Source: Arion vulgaris (Eukaryota; Mollusca; Gastropoda; Stylommatophora; Arionidae). From it: 64,000 nt of DNA. This document shows, piece after piece, positions 1 through 10,469 of the stretch (positions are counted from its first letter, which is position 1; each line of letters starts with the position of its first letter). The translations under genes were made by a program, and so were the position numbers. The stretch is from positions 4,830,501-4,894,500 of the forward strand of contig CM036760.1 in the NCBI GenBank assembly GCA_020796225.1. Reading direction: 5' to 3'. Below the pieces are notes generated by a model. It did no database searches, was not told the DNA's origin, and saw only the letters and a list, made by a program, of their open reading frames with translations.

Positions 1-345
1 TCCTCTGTTGTGGGTTCTCACATCCATCACAACTTATAAATCAAATAACACTTCAAAGAGTCCTCAGTTGTGGGTTCTCACATCTATCACAACTTATAAA
101 TCAAATAACACTTCAAAGAATCCTCCGTTGTGGGTTCCCACATCTATCACAACTTATAATCAAAATAACACTAGTTCAGCTTCTCTCTATTAACGAAAAG
201 TTCAAGAGATCCTCTGTTGTGGTTTCTCACATCCATCACAACTTATAAATCAAATAACATTTCAAAGAATCCTCAGTTGTGGGTTCTCACATTCATCACA
301 ACTTATAATCTAAATAACACTAGTTCAGCTTCTCTCATTTACGAA
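1..345. repeat. 60-bp tandem repeat, about five units
   Basis: Units starting TCCTCTGTTGTGGGTTCTCA begin at 1, 61, 121, 210 and 270. The third and fifth carry an extra tail of about 28 bp containing CTAGTTCAGCTTCTCTC, so the array is two blocks of a larger repeat. It starts at the window edge and may extend to the left. The short open frames across it come from the repeat and are not genes. Confidence 0.9.
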
Positions 346-800
346 AAGTTTAACTTACACGCTCAAGTGTTCAAAACTAGTCTTCTCCGCTCAAGAGATT
401 TTGGCTTCCCGTTCCGCTGCTCTATTCTAACTATTCTCTCTCTCTTACGCTCACTAAAAAAATAATCTGTCCGTCCTCCACAACTTCTCTAGAGTAACTG
501 TATTTCTTACGCTCTCTAAGAAACATAGGTCCATCTTCCTCAACTTCTCTAAGGTAACTGTCTTTCTGTTTCAACAAAAAGCTCCCAACTGTCCCTTCTC
601 TGGTTCGAGATCCTCGATTTTACGGAAGTCCTCGCCTACCTCGGGCTAGAACCTATTTCATGAATTTAACACTCTACTGGCAGCAAGTTGGGACTGGTAA
701 ACACATTTATTTACTACTAACTTGGTCAAGGACGCCAAGTACAATAAGGGGTGTTCTTTTCTCTGTTGACCCCCCGTCCATAACCTAGTTAGCATAACAG
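346..800. other. Pyrimidine-rich sequence, no gene seen
   Basis: There is an imperfect duplication of about 60 bp around 463-575, where CAACTTCTCTA(G/A)(A/G)GTAACTGT occurs twice. I see nothing else that I can name, and no credible coding frame. Confidence 0.5.
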
Positions 801-804
801 TGAA

Positions 805-898
805 ACTGTTACACTTAGTCGCCTCTTACGACATGCGTGGCAGGTAACAGTGGTTCTATTCTTTACACCCAAATTTGGGCCCGGTAACCACTCGGGCG
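805..898 (-). mobile_element. SINE-A fragment (5' module only)
   Basis: On the minus strand it carries the SINE-A head: CGCCCGAGTGGTTACC, then a CCAAATTTGGG core, the GAATAGAACCACTGTTACC block and GTCGTAAGAGGCGACTAAG. The body and GAA tail found in full copies (for example 16229-16495) are missing, so this is a truncated piece. A short GAT microsatellite follows at about 913-926. Confidence 0.75.
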
Positions 899-1237
899 GG
901 AGACGGCACCTGATGATGATGATGATAACACAACAAGGTCGAATCATCTGGCACAGGAACGCACATTAAAGCTCGCACCCCTACGCTTAACGGCAAGAGT
1001 GGACAACCAATTTCATTATGCAACTATGGAACAACAATAAAACCCTTTAATAGACAATAGACCACCTATGTTTCGCTACATGTATTTTCAATATTCATTA
1101 CTTTATAGCGGCAGTATAGTCTTATATATTGAATATTATTTATTGAAATACGAGAGGGTGGGGGGGGGGCTGAAAACTTTGTTCCACTTAAAAGAAAGAA
1201 GAACGGAAACGATATTTGAATTCAATAGGAAATATAA

Positions 1238-1454
1238 TTTTTTTTTTTTTTTTTTCCGATTCAGAAGCACTTGAGCTTTTCAGCTCTTTGGCTCGGTGCC
1301 ATGGACATCGTAACCCTTCGGTTCGGTGCCACGAACACCGTAAATCTGGGGAATATGTGGCTTTTCTGCCATCCCGCGGAATTGAACCCGCACACACAGA
1401 GGGATAGTCACGCGTAGTCCAACGCGCTACGAACACGCTGGGCAGACGGGCGGG
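1238..1454 (-). mobile_element. SINE-B, complete copy with poly-A tail
   Basis: On the minus strand it reads from a CCCGTCTGCCCAGCGTGTTCG head (pol III-like, with TAGCGCGTTGGA and a GGTTCAATTCC box-B-like motif), through a body with repeated GGTGCC and CGAAGGGTTACGATG motifs, to a long A-tract seen here as about 19 T at 1238. Similar short sequence, AGGAAATATA and GGGAAATAGA, flanks both ends and could be a decayed target duplication. Confidence 0.85.
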
Positions 1455-1774
1455 AAATAGAATAAGACCTACACTCTTTAGCTTCCCAACTGCCCAAAAC
1501 ATGTTCTACAACATCATGATACAGGTTAATCTTTCTTCTTTTCTTTCTTTTGTCCTTCTCTGCTTTTTTGCCGCTAGGCGTAGCAGGTTTAACTGATGAT
1601 CGGTTTCGGAGATAATGCACGCTCGATCGCTTGATATGCTGTGGTATTGTGGAGTTTTAAGATGTCTGTAACTCCATCAACCCTTCTTACACAGGTTAAT
1701 ACATTTGCCAAAGTCGCACTAGTTTTTGACACCCGTCCATAAAGAAATCGTTGTTTTGTTTATAAAACAATTTC

Positions 1775-1846
1775 TTCACCTCATACTTCACCTCATACTT
1801 CACCTCATACTTCACCTCATACTTCACCTCATACTTCACCTCTCCA
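1775..1846. repeat. 12-bp tandem repeat TTCACCTCATAC, about six units
   Basis: Six nearly perfect copies sit in otherwise unremarkable AT-rich sequence. The unit length is a multiple of three, but no frame extends beyond the array. Confidence 0.9.
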
Positions 1847-2170
1847 TCACAGCTTAAGTGCTGGCTCTTCAAGTGTTTCTTTAGTTTTGGAAACAGGTGG
1901 AAATCACCAAAAGCCAGGTCTTAGATAAACGTTGGGTGTGGCATCACTGAAAAACTGCAGGTGCTGAATAACATCTCTTGGAGCTGCACTTGTTGTGAGG
2001 CATGTTGTTATCTTGTTAAAGAGGTGTTTATTTCTTATTCTAATCTTTGTTTTTATTTTTGATACCGTAAGAGTTTCAACGTAATCTTTAAAAATTATTG
2101 TTGTTCTTTTTTTTTGTTACAAAATTTTACAGAACAAAACGTTTCGGATCAATTTTTTACTGAGAGCTTG

Positions 2171-2428
2171 ATTCTTCTACTTCTTCAAATGTTCCATATC
2201 GACCACCTGTCAACCACTCTTTGTGATTTGTATGTGATCTGAGCCTAAGATCGATTGTACGTTGTGCGAGTTATCTAGTTATACGCCTACAAGTAGGCCT
2301 GCACATCCGATTTCTGCTATGCTTTTTATTTACTAGGGTAGCATCCTAGTGCCTACATTAGCCGCATTGTAGGTCGTAGTGGTACTGTTCTTTGCTTCCC
2401 TTTCGGGCCCCGGTACCACACGGGCGGT
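2171..2428 (-). mobile_element. SINE-D copy, left arm of an inverted pair
   Basis: On the minus strand: head with CGTGTGGTACCGGGGCCC, a CACTACGACCTACAATG block, GCATAGCAGAAATCGGATGTG, the TGAGCCTAAGA motif reversed, and a GAAGAAGTAGAAG tail (at 2171 on this strand). It lies 144 bp from a second copy in the opposite orientation, at 2573-2829. Confidence 0.85.
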
Positions 2429-2572
2429 GATCTTGATGAAACTGATCACCTGTAGTAGTTATATACCTTCCATTTCGTGGTTTAACATTGAACTCTGATT
2501 TACCAACTTCGCTATCTTTGTAACACTTTGCCAACATCTTACTGTACTCACATCAACACATTGATGACTGAA

Positions 2573-2829
2573 CTCCCCGTCTGGTTCCCGGGCCTCGCAA
2601 GGGAAGTAAAGAATAATACCACTGCGACCTACAATGCATCTTGTAAGAGGCGACTGATGTAGACCCTAGGGATGCTACCTAGTAAATAAAAAGCAGCGCA
2701 GAAATCGGATGTGCTGGCCTACTCATAGGCGCAACGGCAGAAAGTAAAATCGATCTTAGGCTCAGATCACATACAGATCACACAGAGTGGTTAACACATT
2801 GCCGATATGGATCGCTCGAAGAAGAAGAT
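2573..2829 (+). mobile_element. SINE-D copy, right arm of an inverted pair
   Basis: Reads from a degenerate head with GGGCCTCGCAAGGGAAG through GTAAGAGGCGACTGATGTAG and CAGAAATCGGATGTGCTGG to a CGCTCGAAGAAGAAGATG tail. With the copy at 2171-2428 it forms an inverted repeat with arms of about 255 bp. Confidence 0.85.
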
Positions 2830-3265
2830 GACGTAAGAAGACATGCTGCAAGTAGAGAGATACTGACAGTTGGAAATAAAAATAGATTTAATTCCCACCT
2901 GTGATACGTCGGAACAAATCCACTAAGTTTTCTCGTCAAATCTGTCAATGTTGTTAAAGTTATTCTGAAAATAGACAAACAACAACTTTGCTCAACAAAC
3001 GAAATGACTTACACAGACAAGTGTAAATAATATTACCGGAATATGTTGAAGACAAAAACAACAAAAACAACAAAAAAACAGAAAGCTTAGGAGGTTAATG
3101 TTTCAATAACTAACAGAACGATGACATTGCACTCTGGAATAACAAAGATGTGACTTGTTGGCAGATGTTGAAGGGATTGTATGCTGATGGTTCTTGTGAT
3201 GGTTGGTTTAACACACTTTGTGGTCTGTCTGTCACATTCCAAATTACAATCGCCTAATGTTTGGT

Positions 3266-3507
3266 TTCTTCTTCTTCTTTGCGTTCATTCTTTATGACCA
3301 ATTTTAATCACTCTTTGTTATATGATTGATCTTTGCCAAGAACGTGTATACGTTGCATATTGGTTTGATAGGCCCCTATACGCATAGACTTCTACACGCT
3401 TAGGACACATGCATCCGATTTCAGCCAAACCTCCTTAGTCGCATCTTACGACATGCGTGGAAGGTAACAGTGGTTCTATTCTTTATACCCCAAATTTGGG
3501 CCCCGGC
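3266..3507 (-). mobile_element. SINE-A, near full length
   Basis: On the minus strand it runs from the GGGGCCCAAATTTGGGG head through CTAAGGAGGTTTGGCTGAAA, the body with GTGTAGAAGTCTATGCG, to CAAAGAAGAAGAAG. The extreme 5' end (CGCCCGAGTGG) is lost. Confidence 0.88.
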
Positions 3508-3584
3508 ATTCACTGTATTATCGATATAGGGGACGATTGCAGTATAACTTTGTAGCAATGGCGAATCCCGTAAAATCGTAGTAC

Positions 3585-3790
3585 CGTAGTTTTGCAAAAT
3601 ACAAAAATAATAACAATACACAGCAACGTTTCGACCAAAAGGCCTTTGTCAAGGATACCAACAGTAGTGACGAATTTCAATTCCGTTACAGCACACTACA
3701 TATAGACAACGACAAAAACATTCTAACGGACCTAATCTCAACATTCTCTGTAGAGAGGTGTCATTTGTCCTCGTGTTTTTGTATAATAGA
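3585..3790 (+). repeat. Dispersed repeat J
   Basis: Contains CAGCAACGTTTCGACCAAAA followed by GGCCTTTGTCAAGGATACC and later CAGCACACTACATATAG. The same blocks recur at 48125-48480 and, reversed and decayed, at 14410-14570. No coding capacity is seen. I do not recognise its class; it may be a non-autonomous element or the end of a larger one. Confidence 0.6.
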
Positions 3791-3794
3791 CTAA

Positions 3795-4372
3795 GCAGCT
3801 GTAATATTTTATACTTCTACACGACTGTGCTTTGCTCAGTGTCCATGTTTGGCTCTGGTAACACAAAGTAGGCATGAAAATACTGCTGATAATCTATTGT
3901 TTAGCTGTCATTGAGATTTTTGGGTGCCTTAACAATTGGGCTAGCTGGTAGGTTACATCATTTGCTTTTTGTACTCTAGCCTCTATCTCTGTCTAGGCAT
4001 CCGTCTTCTGTGAACATGCTTCCAACGTATTTGAATTCTTCCACTTGGTTGATTGTAGTTCCATTGACATGGATGTTTAGTTGATTATGTTTTCTTCCCA
4101 TATTCATTATTTCTGTTTTAGTGTTGTTGATTTTCATGTCATGTTTTATACAATTTTGGTTTAGGGTGTCAATACGTTATTTGTAGGTCTGGTTCTTTTT
4201 GGTGATTCAGGCACTGATCATCTGCAAAACGCAGTTCATTTATTTCATCATTATCTGAATTTGTCTCTTGAGTTATTTTATTCATATAAGATACATTCTT
4301 TGATCGCATTCAATTGTTTGTTCACAGATCTGTCTTATTGTAAATATTGCGTCTGTGCAGCTTCAGATATGA
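3795..4372 (-). mobile_element. RT-a LINE remnant with internal deletion
   Basis: Read on the minus strand it carries reverse transcriptase pieces: SDNDEINEL then FADDQC (the YXDD-like catalytic box), a NRNNEYGKK stretch, and CYQSQTWTLS-like sequence near 3840. By comparison with the longer copy at 32965-34395, about 240 bp between the LRQICEQTIE region and the finger/palm region is missing, and several frameshifts are present. The plus-strand frame over 4261-4743 is an antisense shadow running into unrelated sequence. Confidence 0.8.
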
Positions 4373-5190
4373 TTGCGTTTTATTCCATTTCAGTAAGTCT
4401 GTCTCCTAATCACATCATATTTTTAAATCGGAATTTCTGCAGCAGTTTTTATTTTTTAATGACAACATTGCTAACAAAATCAATATCATTTGTTTACTAT
4501 GTGATGTTCTGTATCCATGGTGATCAGTTTCTTATTTTTAAACACAGATTATGTTCTTATCGCTGGATCAACATTTCTTTCTTGTCTACATGTTGCAGCC
4601 CCCAGTCAACTTACTTTCATTTAGCTGGTGCAAGCTTAGACAGGATTAAATATATATGGAATATTATTCATCTAGCGTGCTATTTGCAAAACGTCCTGTA
4701 TAAAAAAGTGATCAAAGAATGGATATTCATCGATGTGCATTAATGACGTTCATATTAACCATTCACTCAAACAAATGATAATAAAAATTGAGAAAATACG
4801 TTCTTTCATTTCTCGTATCCTGTTTTCTTTCACAGTGTCAGGATATGAAGCGATTTTTAGAACGGGTTTTATGCGCGATTATTATGTAGTGTTGTTCACT
4901 GCCTCTTTTATTTCTGTAGACCATCTTTTATGTAAATGATTTTTTGTTTTGTACAGTGTCAGGCCTATAGTTTTCATTGTCCTCCATCGACACATGATTG
5001 GTCATGTGGTCAACATCACACCTGCTGACTTTTATTCCCTATGTATACGTTAATGAAGGTCGATTATTATTGATATTTTGTATTTGAGGCACCCAAATCT
5101 GTTTAGCGCTTAATCTCTAAATATCTGATTCCAGCCTTGCGCAGGGTAATGGCATGTGAGTTGTAAAGAAAGAGACATAGGTTCATGAAA
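4373..5190. other. AT-rich stretch; possible SINE-H remnant
   Basis: Around 4950-5060 the order GTGTCAGGCCTATAGTTTTCA, then CATGTGGTCAACATCACACC, matches the body of SINE-H at 44140-44420, decayed. I see nothing I can name in the rest. The plus-strand frames here lack any recognisable motif. Confidence 0.4.
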
Positions 5191-5191
5191 G

Positions 5192-5192
5192 A

Positions 5193-5229
<37 letters not shown>

Positions 5230-5430
5230 CGATCGTTCTTTTTGGCCATTTTGATCATTCTTATTGTGATATATAAACAACCTTTGTGAAGAATGTAATT
5301 TTACGTCACATCGTTCGGTGCTATATGGAGCTTTAGTGCTTATCCGTCGGTGACGTGTCCAGTTTCAGCCAGCGTTTACTGGGCTCGCTCTCCGTCAGCC
5401 TTTGACTGTTTCCATCTCACCTGCAAGGCA
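5192..5430 (-). mobile_element. SINE-A2 remnant with TC microsatellite tail
   Basis: A (TC)n tract of about 32 bp is followed by TTTTACGTCACATC, GGAGCTTTAGTGCTTATCC and GTGTCCAGTTTCAGCCA, in the same order as the better copy at 26496-26840. On the minus strand the element ends in (GA)n. The 5' module has been replaced. Confidence 0.65.
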
Positions 5431-6460
5431 GCAGGTTGCTATTTTCTTTTAGGGTAGCGACCCTTAGACAACCTGCCCTTTCAGGTTGTTGAGTGTCATC
5501 TGCCCAGGTTACCTGTCTCTTTTAGACTACTTGGTTTTGTCTACTCAGTTTTCTGTACGGTTTGCTACGCTAGCCTTTGATTGTCCCCAATCTAACTACA
5601 AGGCCGTAGTATTCAAAGAATTGACTAAGTGTATTACTTCAATGTGGAAAGAAAGAGACGTAGATTCTTGAAAGAATTGAATTACTACTTCACATTGGAA
5701 AGGTTAAACATGTTAAACAACAGCAAACTGGACAAAAATGTGTCAGAGAAAATGCCACCAAGAAAGTAAGAAATTTGCAAGGTTTCAGATTTAGATAAGA
5801 GACAGGTGTTTTAGTTTTCAGAACCACGTGTAACGGATGACTGGTGTAGCGACATGGAGAGCTCAGGTGTTAAAAACGTATAGTATTGCTTTAAAAAGCT
5901 GCAAGTGGTTTTCTTGGCACAGCTCTGGTTTAAGAGCTAGATCTACTAGACGTTCTCACGAATAATATGTCTCCGTTCCTCCCCTCTCACTCACATACAT
6001 ACACACAACACATGCGCGAACATATCTTCTTCTTCTTTCGCTCGCCCGCTATGAATGCAGATGTAGTCAGGGCGTCCTGTATAGCGCTTCTGACTGATTT
6101 TTGCGGTGAGATTTGCTTTCCTTTAATCAGTGTCCCTCGTCATTCAGGCAAGCCGTCTCCAACTTTAGAGGTGAACATATTTTAATCGTAACACTTTCAC
6201 TCTGTAATTGTATTTACGTTCGGAAGTTTTTATATGGCAATGTATACCGATTTAGTCAATATACCGGCTTTGCGTCAGCTTGTAAGATACCGAGAGCCAG
6301 TTTAGCAGCTTAGAAGGGTGTAAGAGTTAACTTTGTATTAAAGGTCGTTGGTTATCTATAAGTGTGTAGAAAATGATGTATTGGCCAAAAGATACTCTTG
6401 TAACTTCATAGCACCAGAGATGAGCTCCAAATAACAGTTGACCATCATTTTTATATATAT
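5431..6460. other. No gene seen; possible repeat I near 6070
   Basis: The segment 6070-6190 (GCGCTTCTGACTGATTTTTG, then GTGTCCCTCGTCATTC) resembles 46888-46990, so it is probably a dispersed repeat of unknown class. The remaining sequence has no motif or frame that I can support. Confidence 0.4.
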
Positions 6461-6461
6461 T

Positions 6462-6540
6462 TTTCCCTGATCCAGAAGCACTTGAACTTTCAGCTCTTCA
6501 GCTCGATGCCATGGACATCATAATCCTTCGGTAACTAAGA
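6462..6540 (-). mobile_element. SINE-B 3' fragment
   Basis: Only the 3' part is left: CCTGATCCAGAAGCACTTGA followed by the GCTCTTCAGCTCGATGCC block and CATCATAATCCTTCGG. It stops abruptly at the junction with the SINE-A2 piece that follows. Confidence 0.75.
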
Positions 6541-6788
6541 GGCGACTAAGGAGGCTGAAGGCGCTAGCTACCCCACACAGTAAAAAACACTAGATGTCTA
6601 CAGAACGGAGAGCGAACCGAGTAAATGTTGGCTGAAACCGGACACACCGCCGAAAGATAAGTATCAGAGCTCCAAATGGTGCTGAAGATGTGACGTAAAA
6701 CACACCAATGCTAAGGCTGCATGAATCAGATTTCTCATGAAAAGAATTTATGGGAAGATCTGGTACATGAGTCTGCTCGGTGATCGCA

Positions 6789-6815
<27 letters not shown>
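6541..6815 (+). mobile_element. SINE-A2 copy ending in (GA)n
   Basis: Starts in the shared A/D module (AAGAGGCGACTAAGGAGG), then has the A2 body (CTACCCCACACAGTAAAAA, GGCTGAAACCGGACACA, GCTCCAAATGGTGCTGAAG, GGGAAGATCTGGTACATG) and a (GA)n tail at 6788-6812. Same order as 26496-26840, opposite strand. Confidence 0.8.
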
Positions 6816-6823
<8 letters not shown>

Positions 6824-6889
6824 AAATCAAAATTTTAATACTATTTTTTTAAGTAGTTTATATTTTCAAAATAAAAATAGTATACGTAC

Positions 6890-7004
6890 ATTTTCTGCAG
6901 TTATTAACAAAATCACAATCGAAGGTTATTTTAAAGAAAACACATTTAAGGGGCGGCATTTCGAATACTTGCATCATACTGAGAAAATATACCGCACGGC
7001 CCTG
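6890..7004 (+). mobile_element. MITE-2 (hAT-like) right-hand part
   Basis: Matches the right half of the fuller copy at 17337-17510: AATCGAAGGTTATTTTAA, then GGGGCGGCATTTCGAA, CTTGCATCATACTGAG and the terminal GCACGGCCCTG. The left end is absent or unrecognisable. Confidence 0.7.
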
Positions 7005-7112
7005 GTAATTGCTGCCTCCTTTGATTCTCTGTGACTCTCTATTGTGTTTTTCCTACTGTTATAGTGTATCTTTATTTAAATATGTCATTTGTTTGAAACT
7101 GTCATTTCGGCT

Positions 7113-8045
7113 GCAGGCGTGACAATAAGAGACAAAATTAGAAATGAAGAAATCAGAAGAGGCCTGGATGTCAAACATGGTCAATAACAGCTGCTAAAGA
7201 GCGGAAAATCATAACCACAGAGATGAGGTGACTTAGAAGAGCTGCAGGTGTGACAATAAGAGAGAAAATTAGAAATGAAGAAATCAGAAGCAGGCTGGAT
7301 GTGAAACATGGTCAATAACAGCAGCTAAAGAGCGGAAAATCATAACGATAGAGATGAGGTGACTTAGAAAAGCTGCAGGTGTGACAATAAGAGACAAAAT
7401 TAGAAATGAAGAAATCAGAAACAGTCTGGATGTGAAACCAGTCATGCAACTCATAAAAGAACAACAAATTAAATGATTTGGACACCTGACCAGAAGGCCC
7501 TGGTATCGCCTACAACAGAAAGCCACGCAGAAACAGTATAATGAGTACAAAGCAAGAGGAAGACCACGCAAAAGATGGAGCGACGGCATCAAGAACAGTC
7601 TTACGAAAATGAATATCAGCTTACAAAGTGCCTTAGGGAAGTCTCTGTGGCTGAGTGGTTAAGCCCTTTGCCTTGCGAGTCGAAGGTCGTGGGTTCGAAT
7701 CCGGACCGCGGCCTTCTGTTCACGAGTGCAGTTTTTTCCAGAGACCCTAGGATTGTTGCTGGAGCTACGGAGTTCGTGCTTGTGCAATACTCTCGGCAGG
7801 TGGCGTGCCATTTCTGCGGAGAGGACAGAGCCATATGGGGTAAAACCCGGTCAATGAAGTCAATCCTTCGGCTTTAAAACCCTTTAAACAAAGTGCCTTA
7901 AAACAAGCATACACAAGATCACTACGCCCCCATTCCCAACACTTCTATAAAGATGTAAATTGTGGCAGAGAGGAAGGACAAATTCATTTCGGTGGAAACA
8001 TCAATTTATTCTGTTGTCATGTTTTACAAATATTTAGTGAATTAG
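7113..8045 (+). mobile_element. RT-b LINE 3' end with internal tandem duplication
   Basis: The C-terminal part of a non-LTR reverse transcriptase: AGVTIRDKIRNEEIR and LDVKPVMQLIKEQQIK, then (after an in-frame stop) FGHLTRRPWYRLQQKA and KARGRPRKRWSDGIKN. The first piece occurs about 2.5 times in tandem (starts near 7113, 7239 and 7372). A SINE-G copy splits the tail at 7636-7887; beyond it the reading resumes as KQAYTRSLRPHSQH. No palm domain remains. Confidence 0.82.
7636..7887 (+). mobile_element. SINE-G with tRNA-like head, inserted in RT-b LINE
   Basis: The head has clear pol III boxes: TGGCTGAGTGGTTAAG (box A) and GGTTCGAATCC (box B), in a class II tRNA-like layout (Ser/Leu type). The body contains CACGAGTGCAGTTTTTTCC, GGAGCTACGGAGTTCGTGC and CATTTCTGCGGAGAGG, ending CGGCTTTAAAACCCTTTAAA. 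A perfect 13-bp target duplication ACAAAGTGCCTTA flanks it (7623-7635 and 7888-7900), which shows LINE-type retroposition. It is not a functional tRNA gene, because the sequence runs straight into the SINE body. Confidence 0.93.
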
Positions 8046-8140
8046 TGTTTTCTGACTTTGCCTAAAAAAATAGATCCATTTGTTGTCTTCAAAATGATCT
8101 GTAACAAGACGCAATACAAAAGATGATTGTCTTTGATTTT

Positions 8141-8403
8141 TTTCTTATTCTTCGAGCGTTCCATACCAACCACTTGCTAACCAGTCTTTGTGACTTCCAT
8201 GTGTCCTGCACTTAAGAGAAATTATACACAATGTCTGTTATACGCCTACAAGTAGGCCAGTACATCCGATTTCTGCGACGCTTTTTATTAACTAGGATAG
8301 CTTTCCTAGGCCCCTACCTTATCTTCCTCTTACGGCATACCTTGTAGGTCGCAGCGTTACTATTTTTTAGCTCCTCTTGTGAGCCCTGACAACACAAGGG
8401 TGT
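8141..8403 (-). mobile_element. SINE-D copy
   Basis: Minus-strand order: degenerate head, GACCTACAAGGTATGCCG, CGTCGCAGAAATCGGATG, CTACTTGTAGGCGTATAAC, and a CGCTCGAAGAA-like end at 8141-8160. More diverged than the copy at 17873-18135. Confidence 0.8.
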
Positions 8404-8548
8404 GATTTTAAATGATACAGAACTAGAAATCTCATCTCTTTGGTAAATTACGTTTCTTTTAATTACATTTTTTTAGTAAAGTTTGAAAAAGTAACTCGTA
8501 AAAATTACATTTTCGTTTTCTCCGAAAAGAGAAACTTTCATTTTGTAT

Positions 8549-8662
8549 CACATCTACATCAGTGCATCGCATCTACATCAGTGCATCACATCTACATCAG
8601 TGCATCACATCTACATCAGTGCATCACATCTACATCAGTGCATCACATCTACATCAGTGCAT
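8549..8662. repeat. 19-bp tandem repeat, six units
   Basis: Unit CACATCTACATCAGTGCAT, six near-identical copies. Because 19 is not a multiple of three, the predicted peptide cycles through all frames, so the 108-codon open frame over it is not a gene. Confidence 0.92.
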
Positions 8663-8956
8663 ACATCATGAACCAATTCATTCTTCATAACTCAGAGATC
8701 GTCCAGATAAACGTGTCTATCAAACCCCCATCTACCCGCTCCAACACAAGTGTCTTCAGTAGTTGAATCATATTTCGTTGCAACAAGGTTCACTTTGGAT
8801 TCAAACGACGCACATGTTTGAACTTTGAACTATTGTTTAATCATTAATGTGTTCGGGGTTTATTTTTTTATTAAGAAACAAGATAATAAAAGTAATCTGT
8901 GATATCGATCTGTAAGCTGAACGTTATAATGCAATATTCAATCAAAGTTGCAACTT
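8663..8956. other. AT-rich spacer, nothing recognised
   Basis: Unique-looking AT-rich sequence between the 19-bp array and a SINE-D copy. No motif, hairpin or frame that I can support. Confidence 0.4.
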
Positions 8957-9209
8957 TGTCTTCCATCGCTCCATATCGACCACTTATTAACAACTTTTTG
9001 TGATTTTTATGTGATCTGAGCCTAAGAGTGATTGTATGTTGTGCCAGTTATGCGCCTACAAGTAGGGAAGCACATCTTATTTCTGCGACGCTTTTTATTT
9101 AATAGGTAGCTTCCTATGTCCCTACCTCAGTCGCCTCTTACGACATACCTTGTAGGTCGCAGTGATACTATTCTTTGCTCCCACCATGGGTCCCAGCAAA
9201 ACAGGGCGG
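8957..9209 (-). mobile_element. SINE-D copy
   Basis: Minus strand: GACCTACAAGGTATGTCG, AAGAGGCGACTGAGGTAGG, CGTCGCAGAAATAAGATGTG, GGCGCATAACTGGCACAAC, and TCGATATGGAGCGATGG at the tail. The usual GAA tail is gone. Confidence 0.82.
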
Positions 9210-9380
9210 AATCGAAGTTGCATGTACCATAAAAATAAGTCTTACTGTATAATCTTACTGCACCGTTCAGCAATCTGATCACAGCATTATTTTTGAATTT
9301 AATACCTTTTTTTATTTGGTAACATTGTTGCTGTTTCATATGGTATCTCAAGGTGAAACAACTTTTTAGCATTTTGTTTT

Positions 9381-9748
9381 TGTTTACATAGTTTGAAGAA
9401 CGTTAAGCGAGTATTGTACGTGTTTACATAGTTTGAAGAACGTTAAGCGAGTATTGTAAATATTTACATAGTTTGAAGAACGTTAAGCGAGTATTGTACA
9501 TATTTACATAGAAAGAAGAACGTTAAGTGAGTATTGTACATATTTACATAGTTTGAAGAACGTTAAGTGAGTATTGTACATATTTACATAGTTTGATGGA
9601 CGTTAAGCAAGTATTGTACATGTTTGCATAGTTGGAAGAACGTTAAGTGAGTATTGTACATGTTTACATAGTTTGAAGAACGTTAAGTGAGTATTGTACA
9701 TGTTTACATAGTTTGAAGAACGTTAAGTGAGTATTGTACATGTTTACA
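9381..9748. repeat. 40-bp tandem repeat, about nine units
   Basis: The unit holds T(G/A)TTTACATAGTTTGAAGAA, CGTTAAG(C/T)GAGTATTGTAC. Variants differ by single bases, and neighbouring units share variants (CGAG early, TGAG late), as expected for growth by local duplication. The origin of the unit is not clear. Confidence 0.93.
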
Positions 9749-9850
9749 CAAATGTTAATGAACAACATTATAGTAAACATTTTACTTTTGTTGAGTTACT
9801 AAATTGTACTTACTGTTGCTAAATTCAAAGTTAATATTTTGTTATTAAAA

Positions 9851-10283
9851 AGTTAAGAAGTTAGGTGCTCAACTCTCATGCCAAAAGTACCAGGTTGCTC
9901 CTCATGGAGCCATATGAATATTTTTCCAGAGATATCTGATCTCAGTGTGGGTGTAATCTAGTTCCTAGTCCTATCGGAGACGGACGATAAAACGTAGATC
10001 TCGTATTCAATTTGAGCACGGAAAAGAACCCAGTTCAAAATCGAGAAGAACAGGCTGGAAAGCAGCTGCCTGGGCAAAATTCATTAAAAAGACTCAAAAC
10101 AAAATCCCTGCAAAAATATCTACACCATCTTCCCAATTATTTCGGGGACACTCGCTGGTGCTACGGAGTTCGTACACTGCAGCTGAGATCTTCATGTGTA
10201 AGAAAGAGATCGGAGCACACATGGAGCTCACCGAAGTGCAATGGTGATGGTCCTATCAATCAATCAATCAATCAATCAATCAA
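9851..10283 (+). mobile_element. SINE-C copy with (CAAT)n tail
   Basis: tRNA-like head (AGGTGCTCAACTCTCATG, then CCAGGTTGCTCCTCATGG as a decayed box B), a body with TTTCCAGAGATATCTGATCTC, CCTATCGGAGACGGACGATA and GAGCACGGAAAAGAACCC, a second part with GTAAGAAAGAGATCGGAGC, and a (CAAT)n tail at 10256-10283. About 430 bp, long for a SINE, and full length by comparison with 50391-50820. The 114-codon frame inside it is accidental. Confidence 0.88.
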
Positions 10284-10332
10284 AGGTAATACACGCATTA
10301 AAGAGGTCAGTCTAACAGTCATCATTACTGCC

Positions 10333-10425
10333 AATGATGAACAAATTAGCATATAAGTGTTCTGATCTCTTCCTCGTGTTGTCTCTCAACGTGTGGCAAC
10401 TTACGACACCAGTTCCGTGTTTGTT
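10333..10425 (-). mobile_element. RNH2 LINE 3' fragment
   Basis: Matches 49740-49850 on the same strand: CAAATTAGCATATAAGTGTTC, GATCTCTTCCTCGTGTTG, CAACGTGTGGCAACTTACGA. On the minus strand this encodes the end of the RNH2 tail (HTL..ILRKRSEHLW in the better copy). Too short to show the RNase H fold itself. Confidence 0.7.
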
Positions 10426-10469
10426 TCTTATGATATTTTATTTATATTTTATATATATACATCGAGTGT

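Noticed and set aside
4261..4743. 160-codon plus-strand frame
   Set aside because: Its first part is antisense to an RT-a LINE, and the rest is AT-rich with no motif.
7648..7720. tRNA gene (class II, Ser/Leu-like)
   Set aside because: Good pol III boxes, but the sequence runs into a SINE body with a 13-bp target duplication, and a second copy exists at 10707.
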